Below, piece after piece: positions 59,701 to 64,000 of a stretch of 64,000 nt of DNA. Where the stretch lies: contig OX243822.1 of assembly GCA_945859605.1 (NCBI GenBank), positions 18,458,558 to 18,522,557 on the forward strand, in the 5' to 3' direction. The stretch comes from Lumbricus rubellus (taxonomy: Eukaryota > Annelida > Clitellata > Crassiclitellata > Lumbricidae). Under the pieces are notes generated by a model, which saw nothing but the letters and a program-made list of their open reading frames with translations, did no database searches and was not told the origin of the DNA. Each line of letters begins with the position of its first letter. Position 1 is the stretch's first letter. The position numbers and the translations under genes were made by a program.

Positions 59701-59880
59701 TACCTCTCTTCCTCCACACCCTCCTTTCCACCTCTTCCTTCACACCCTCCTTTCGACTCTCTTCCTTCACACCCTCCTTCCGACTCTCTTCCTTCACACC
59801 CTCCTTTCCCCACTCTCTTCCTTCACACCCTCCTTTCCACCTCTTACTTCACACCCTCCTTTCACCACTCTCTTCTCCCA
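59701..59880. repeat. CACACCCTCCTTTCC minisatellite
   Basis: Around seven units of 24-34 bp carrying TTCACACCCTCCTTTC followed by a variable CTCTTC stretch. It lies immediately outside the Polinton protease gene, and could be part of the Polinton terminal region or host DNA. Confidence 0.7.
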
Positions 59881-59989
59881 CGCCTTCCAAATACTCTTAT
59901 TCGCATTCTTAGGCTCTTTTTTGTAAATCATTGTAGCAATTTCATTCACGCATCATGCATACCATGAAAAGAACACAAGTCTTTTAACA

Positions 59990-60445
59990 TCAGTATTTTT
60001 TAATATCTTGCAAAAACCTATGAACTAAAAAATCGATTAAGCCTGTGTCTCTTGTGAAATTGTTGCAAACAGCATTTATATTAAGTCCTCTACTTCTATG
60101 TAATGCATAAAAAATACAATAATGCCCACAAAATCTACTTATTAAACTCTGAATTTGATTATTTGTGTAAATCCAACGAGTACAATGCTTGTGTAGAAAT
60201 GTTCTGAAAGGCGCGTCTGGTGGATTCCCCAGAGAATCGAAAAACTCTCCATAATTTGGGCTTTCGATATATAACACCACCCAATGGATACCAGGCCGAC
60301 CGTACGTGTCTGTATTGCATACGAATATAGCGGGTCTATTTGTATTAATCCACTTGGGTAGACGATTGCATGCAAAGACTCCCACGAACATGGCCGCACA
60401 TCTGGGATCTCTTCGTAGAATATTTTCTATCGTAATGCCGTCCAT
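59990..60445 (-). CDS. Polinton adenain-like cysteine protease
   Basis: A 151-residue frame starting at ATG 60445, 6 bp after the capsid stop. His54 in GIHWVV, Asp70 in FFDSLG, Gln97 or Gln99 in NNQIQS and Cys106 in FCGHYC are in the order His-acid-Gln-Cys of adenovirus-type maturation proteases. A CGHYCIFYAL helix follows the nucleophile, as in the family. Length is shorter than adenovirus protease (about 200) but usual for Polintons. It presumably processes capsid precursors during virion-like assembly. All catalytic residues are present and the frame is intact. Confidence 0.85.
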   Translation of the reverse strand: MDGITIENILRRDPRCAAMFVGVFACNRLPKWINTNRPAIFVCNTDTYGRPGIHWVVLYIESPNYGEFFDSLGNPPDAPFRTFLHKHCTRWIYTNNQIQSLISRFCGHYCIFYALHRSRGLNINAVCNNFTRDTGLIDFLVHRFLQDIKKY

Positions 60446-60451
60446 CTTTCT

Positions 60452-61764
60452 CTAATTGTTGTAGTCGAATATTACGTTGCGTGATCTGTCAATCTCGAGA
60501 ATATTTTCAAATTCTGCAAATGCTATGACATTTATTGTAGCTTCCAACGCCTGAGAGAACTTCATATCCACCCGTACATTTCCCGATTTGACTAAATTGA
60601 AGTGGTCGCCCTCTGCCAAGTCAGGAGTTAAATCGAATGCATACAGACAATATCCATTCGCATAATCTTCTCTGGAGATGTCGTTATCGTCGTTTCTCTG
60701 CCATTTACCAGTGCCCATGAAGAGCGAGGCATAGGCATTCACAAACTGGCCAGTTGCAAAGTTGGTTTCCAGGGGTTTTATACTTTGCTGCTGACCGTCC
60801 AGATATACTTTTAATTGAGACAAGTTCATGTGTTTGAAATTGTACGGACTTTTGGTGTAGGTGCCGTTGAATGCGTCGTTGTCAATGCATCCAAACACAA
60901 TACGCGTCGGAAGTTGGCCAGAGAAGAGGCTTTCTTGTGTCACGTCCAAATTTCCTCTAGGAACCGTAAAAGTCTTGCAAACAACTCTGCGAATGGGAAA
61001 TTTCAGATTTCCAATCTCCAATGCTTTAGCATGGGCAAGGAAGACAGAGGGACTTAGTCTAACTTTTCTTACATACAATTTGCACTCTAAAATTTTTACT
61101 TTGTATGTGGGCCCCACAGCCGAAGACATAAGACAGAATGCATCCTTATTACGCACGAAGCGAATTTTTATATTAATGTCGTTTGGCAAGAAGCGTTCCT
61201 GAAAGAAGAGATCGCTGTGAATACCACCCAACATATCGACCACACGTCCTTCGTCGGTCAGAGCACTGCGCTTCTTGAATCCAATGTTTTCACCAGCGGA
61301 TTAGCTTCCTCAAAGCGTCTGGCAGTGTCCTTGTAAAATAATGCAGAGGTGAGTTGAGAATTTTTGCTTGAACTGCCGTAACTTAGTAGAGTTTCCAAGT
61401 AGCTGCGGTACGCATACGTGTTGTTTGACGCTGTGACCAATGTATCGTTTAAAGTGATGTCTACCTCAGAAAATAGACTGTGTAGGAAAAGGTTGACAGG
61501 ACAAACGTGATCGCCAGCATCTGTAGCATCATTATTTGCTCGCACGATAGAGGCTCTGACGTACAGTTGAGTGTTTGACAGATCTAGATAGTCTTGTCCG
61601 GTGCCAGTAGTACTAAATTCTATAGGTGTACCCTGTGAAATGGTTGCTATTGGATTATATTCCACGTACGAGCCGGCTTCTATGCTTGTCTGCGTAGCAG
61701 GCACGCTAAACAGGTCCAGTTCGCTCTTTGCACACTTGCAAGACTGAAGATGAACGAATGCCAT
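60452..61764 (-). pseudogene. Polinton major capsid protein (double jelly-roll), one frameshift
   Basis: The start is taken as ATG 61764, 1 bp after the stop of the upstream gene; another in-frame ATG lies at 61779 inside that gene. The first frame (to 61258) contains ELDLFSVPATQTSIE, LDLSNTQLYVRA, PVNLFLHSLFSEVDITLN and LLSYGSSSKNSQLTSALF, all typical of Polinton major capsid proteins. The second frame (61243 down to 60452) continues with VVDMLGGIHSDLFFQERFL, the middle jelly-roll strands and the C-terminus. The shift is a single-base change in a short A run near 61285-61292, so an error in the sequence is possible. Total about 437 codons. It would form the hexameric capsomers. If the break is real, this copy cannot make capsids. 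Confidence 0.85.
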
Positions 61765-61765
61765 T

Positions 61766-62170
61766 TTAAACTGTTCCAAATATGTCTTCCTTGATTCTTT
61801 TCTTATTTCTTCTCAGCGACCTCTTACGTCTTTTTCGCCCGCTGCCACTCTGCGTATTAAAATCGTTTGAACTTGTAAACGCCTTTATACCTTCTGGGAC
61901 GCGACGCTTGGCCGCGTCTACGAACTGTCCGCCGTCGGCGACATCGTTGGCAATCTGGAGTCCCGTTCTCAGCACCTGCTTGCCAAGCGCTTTAGCACCA
62001 GTCTGTATAAGTGGCCACGCATTTCTAAAGAGTCCACCAAGAAAACTACCCAAGCCGTGACCGCGCTGAAGACGAGCGCCTTGAAATACAGACATACCAT
62101 TGCCACTCTGTTGCATATAATAGTCTTCGTACGCCGATCGGCTAGCGTCGCAGCAATATGGTTTCTTCAT
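61766..62170 (-). CDS. Small basic amphipathic Polinton protein
   Basis: 134 residues from ATG 62170, which overlaps the stop of the upstream gene as ATGA. The frame is open further upstream with an ATG at 62221, but the overlap makes 62170 more likely. A Gly-rich, hydrophobic stretch with GHGLGSFLGGLFRNAWPLI and an amphipathic helix come first, then the very basic GRKRRKRSLRRNKKRIK before the end. Polintons and adintoviruses carry small proteins in this position that have been compared with adenovirus pVI/pX core or membrane-lytic proteins. That role is inferred from composition and place only. Confidence 0.65.
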   Translation of the reverse strand: MKKPYCCDASRSAYEDYYMQQSGNGMSVFQGARLQRGHGLGSFLGGLFRNAWPLIQTGAKALGKQVLRTGLQIANDVADGGQFVDAAKRRVPEGIKAFTSSNDFNTQSGSGRKRRKRSLRRNKKRIKEDIFGTV

Positions 62171-62991
62171 TGTAAAAGGTAAGGTATCTTGCAATGCCGG
62201 AAGTGTAGTGTGAGTATGCACTTTCCGCTTTCGAATGGCAGAGGCGAGCCAGTGTCGGTCCTTATATCTATCTCGATAGAGTCGAAATTCTTCTGCTGTA
62301 GCGGTACGTACATGGGCTTTTCGTAATTCGTACGCACGCTGTCGCCGCTTTTCCCACTAACGTTTACGATCCTCAGCAAGGGAGCCTTCGTGTCGCCCAC
62401 TGGCACTGGCTCGAGAACGTTACAATAAATATACAGAGACGAAAATCCACGATTTACATCACACGCATTAGAGCCCATGAATTCAAAAACGTAATCCTCG
62501 TCTTCATCGTAATTGAGAATTGGATTCTGACGCGCAGCAACACCCAACATTGAACAGATGACGGGCGAAAACTGTACGCTCGCACCCCTGTTCATATCAC
62601 CGTTGAGTCGCTTCGTTACAGGATCGTAGCTAAACTTTGGAAATTCTGCAATGTCCAACTCGTCCGCAACTTGAAATATAAATTTGTTTATAGAATCGAT
62701 AAGATTTTGTGCAGTTTCGTAATATCCAGCAGGCAAACGGGTCGTTCTATGCATGGTCCCTGGCAGTATGTCGCCATTTTCCGAAAACACTTCATGTGTA
62801 TACGATATTCTACTGTCGTTTCTATCTAAATTGGTCCACGTATGAGGATATTGAATTTCCAATAAAGCGACTTCCCAGTCACCACTTAGAGAAATGGAAT
62901 TCTCCAATCTTGTGATAAAATTTGTTATCGTATTTTGGGGATAGAATTGCATAGAACTGTTGCTTGGTAAGGTGAAATAGAAATGGGCCAT
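62167..62991 (-). CDS. Polinton minor capsid (penton-like) protein, copy a
   Basis: 274 residues. N-terminus AHFYFTLPSNSSMQFYP, then ISLSGDWEVALLEIQYPHTW, PAGYYETAQNLIDSIN, a variable middle, DTKAPLLRIVNV and a C-terminal FESGKCILTLHFR. These are hallmarks of the single-jelly-roll minor capsid protein of Polintons, thought to form capsid vertices. The ATG is 2 bp after the stop of copy b. Its stop overlaps the next start. It is shorter than copy b and differs strongly in the middle, so the two are old paralogues, not a recent duplication. Confidence 0.85.
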   Translation of the reverse strand: MAHFYFTLPSNSSMQFYPQNTITNFITRLENSISLSGDWEVALLEIQYPHTWTNLDRNDSRISYTHEVFSENGDILPGTMHRTTRLPAGYYETAQNLIDSINKFIFQVADELDIAEFPKFSYDPVTKRLNGDMNRGASVQFSPVICSMLGVAARQNPILNYDEDEDYVFEFMGSNACDVNRGFSSLYIYCNVLEPVPVGDTKAPLLRIVNVSGKSGDSVRTNYEKPMYVPLQQKNFDSIEIDIRTDTGSPLPFESGKCILTLHFRHCKIPYLLQ

Positions 62992-62993
62992 TT

Positions 62994-63860
62994 TTATATG
63001 TTGCTACACTGTCTGAAATGAAGTATAACGAACGACTTCCCATGCTCGAATGGTATGGGCTTGCCATTGTCACCTCTCATAGGCCTATATATTTCTATAG
63101 CGCCGAAAGTCATTTGTTGAATCGGTACGTATATTGCATTTCTGTATATAACATGCATGGTGTCCCCGCTTTTGCCATCTATATTAACTACGCGTAGCAA
63201 AGGCGCTTTCGCATCACCAAGCGCTACAGTTTCCAAAATGTTACAATACACGTACACGTGTGAAAATGCTGGATTTATATTGCAGGTCATATCAGAAATC
63301 CATTCCTTGTCGGACATCTCGTCCCACGCTTTGACATAATCTTCGTATCGACTTTCGTGTACATAGTGGCCGTAATCGAAATTTTCGATAACTTTCTGAT
63401 TTTCTCCTATACCAAAAATATCGCACAGATGTGAAGAGAATCCAATACTTGTAGCGAGATTTATTTTACCCGTGAATCTTTTGGGTACTTTATCGTATTT
63501 AAATTTTGGGTGACGGACGAGCGAATGCAATTTGGTCGCAGACTCTATTTTCGAGTTCACCGCATGAACTATATCCTCCAGGCTTTCGTAATAGCCAGCA
63601 GGAATATGACACAATTCTTGTATAGAATACCACTCATCTTTGGGATTTGTTCTTTTAGGAATATGGTTATACATAAAGTCGCCCTGTCCACTTTGCACAT
63701 TGTACCACGTGTGTGGGTATTGCAACTCTATCAAAGCAGCTTCCCATCGACCAGAAAGGGAAATGACATTTTCCAATTTCGTTGTAAAGTGCGCAGTTGT
63801 ATTGCTGGGGAAATGGGACATGGAAGAATTGCTTGGTAAAGTTAGATAGAAGTGCGCCAT
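62994..63860 (-). CDS. Polinton minor capsid (penton-like) protein, copy b
   Basis: 288 residues from ATG 63860. The frame is open further upstream, but this start aligns with copy a. AHFYLTLPSNSSMSHFP, ISLSGRWEAALIELQYPHTW, PAGYYESLEDIVHAVN, DAKAPLLRVVNIDGKSG and FEHGKSFVILHFRQ parallel copy a. At 63081-63086 the hexamer AGGCCT adds two codons (Arg-Pro) relative to copy a without breaking the frame. Two tandem genes of this type in one Polinton could give two vertex or fibre-base proteins. The frame is intact. Confidence 0.83.
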   Translation of the reverse strand: MAHFYLTLPSNSSMSHFPSNTTAHFTTKLENVISLSGRWEAALIELQYPHTWYNVQSGQGDFMYNHIPKRTNPKDEWYSIQELCHIPAGYYESLEDIVHAVNSKIESATKLHSLVRHPKFKYDKVPKRFTGKINLATSIGFSSHLCDIFGIGENQKVIENFDYGHYVHESRYEDYVKAWDEMSDKEWISDMTCNINPAFSHVYVYCNILETVALGDAKAPLLRVVNIDGKSGDTMHVIYRNAIYVPIQQMTFGAIEIYRPMRGDNGKPIPFEHGKSFVILHFRQCSNI

Positions 63861-64000
63861 TGTCGTTACTACTTGCATGCGTGCTCTGACAGACTGCAAG
63901 AATGTGAAGCTAAAGGCTGAATATATCGTGTGTCCAAGAGTTGAATTTAGTGTCATAGCCTTTCCACTTTACAAAGTATTCAGTCTTACCGCGCCGCTTA
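63861..64000. other. Polinton interior, upstream of the minor capsid genes
   Basis: 140 bp to the window edge. No start or end of another gene can be fixed. It should contain the promoter of the capsid block or the end of the next gene. Confidence 0.3.

Larger units (their letters stand above)
59990..63860 (-). mobile_element. Polinton/Maverick, capsid and protease block (element continues past the window)
   Basis: Five minus-strand genes in one compact array: minor capsid b, minor capsid a, small basic protein, major capsid protein and protease. Gaps are 2 bp, an ATGA overlap, 1 bp and 6 bp. These proteins define the morphogenetic set of Polintons, large self-synthesising DNA elements related to adintoviruses. 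Neither terminal inverted repeat was located. DNA polymerase B, integrase and packaging ATPase are not in the window and are expected to the right. The capsid frameshift suggests an old copy. Confidence 0.85.

Noticed and set aside
60815..61202. Plus-strand frames inside the Polinton capsid gene
   Set aside because: Shadows of the minus-strand capsid frame, without any recognisable domain.

Overview
The window is animal nuclear DNA, most likely from a marine deuterostome and plausibly an echinoderm. This is inferred from intronless 7TM receptors, ankyrin/Mab-21 genes, L2/CR1-like LINEs, a Ty3/gypsy element with integrase ahead of reverse transcriptase, a Polinton, and very frequent TAGGCCTA octamers. 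No species can be named from sequence alone. There are no prokaryotic features. Host coding content is low and most of the window is repeats.

0-31.5 kb is a duplicated host locus. A 355-codon 7TM receptor (1447-2514, +) lies convergent with an intact 1572-codon ankyrin-repeat protein ending in a Mab-21/cGAS-like nucleotidyltransferase (3271-7989, -). The arrangement recurs at 20051-21118 (+) with a broken ankyrin/Mab-21 copy at 22457-25870 (-). A third, nearly complete but twice-frameshifted copy is at 26818-31428 (-), and a decayed fragment is at 10621-11345 (-). The NTase motif GS-x11-D-x-D plus a distal Asp is kept in all three large copies, so the family looks like cGAS-like innate sensors with an ankyrin front end.

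8-19 kb and 31.6-59.7 kb are mobile-element-rich: RLE-type retroelement 3' fragments with (ATT)n tails; LINE fragments; Tc1/mariner remnants; four hAT-type elements with 8-bp target duplications; and three elements (11371-12562, 34910-35638, 51068-51865) whose inverted ends are arrays of 14-16-bp tandem units. A 6.3-kb LTR element (42204-48489) has identical 257-bp LTRs, sits in a (CATA)n tract, and carries a nested 1721-bp inverted-repeat element between gag and pol. A dispersed repeat here called R1 occurs at five or more places.

59.99-64.0 kb is the morphogenetic block of a Polinton/Maverick, all on the minus strand and tightly packed: two tandem penton-like minor capsid genes, a small basic amphipathic protein, a double-jelly-roll major capsid gene with one frameshift, and an adenain-like protease. 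Its polymerase, integrase and ATPase would lie beyond the right edge.

The most unusual signal is a short insertion, AGGCCT or its 5-bp forms AGGCT/AGCCT, placed exactly at a T^A step. It can be recognised against microsatellites and paralogues at seven places or more, and in two genes it makes the frameshift.
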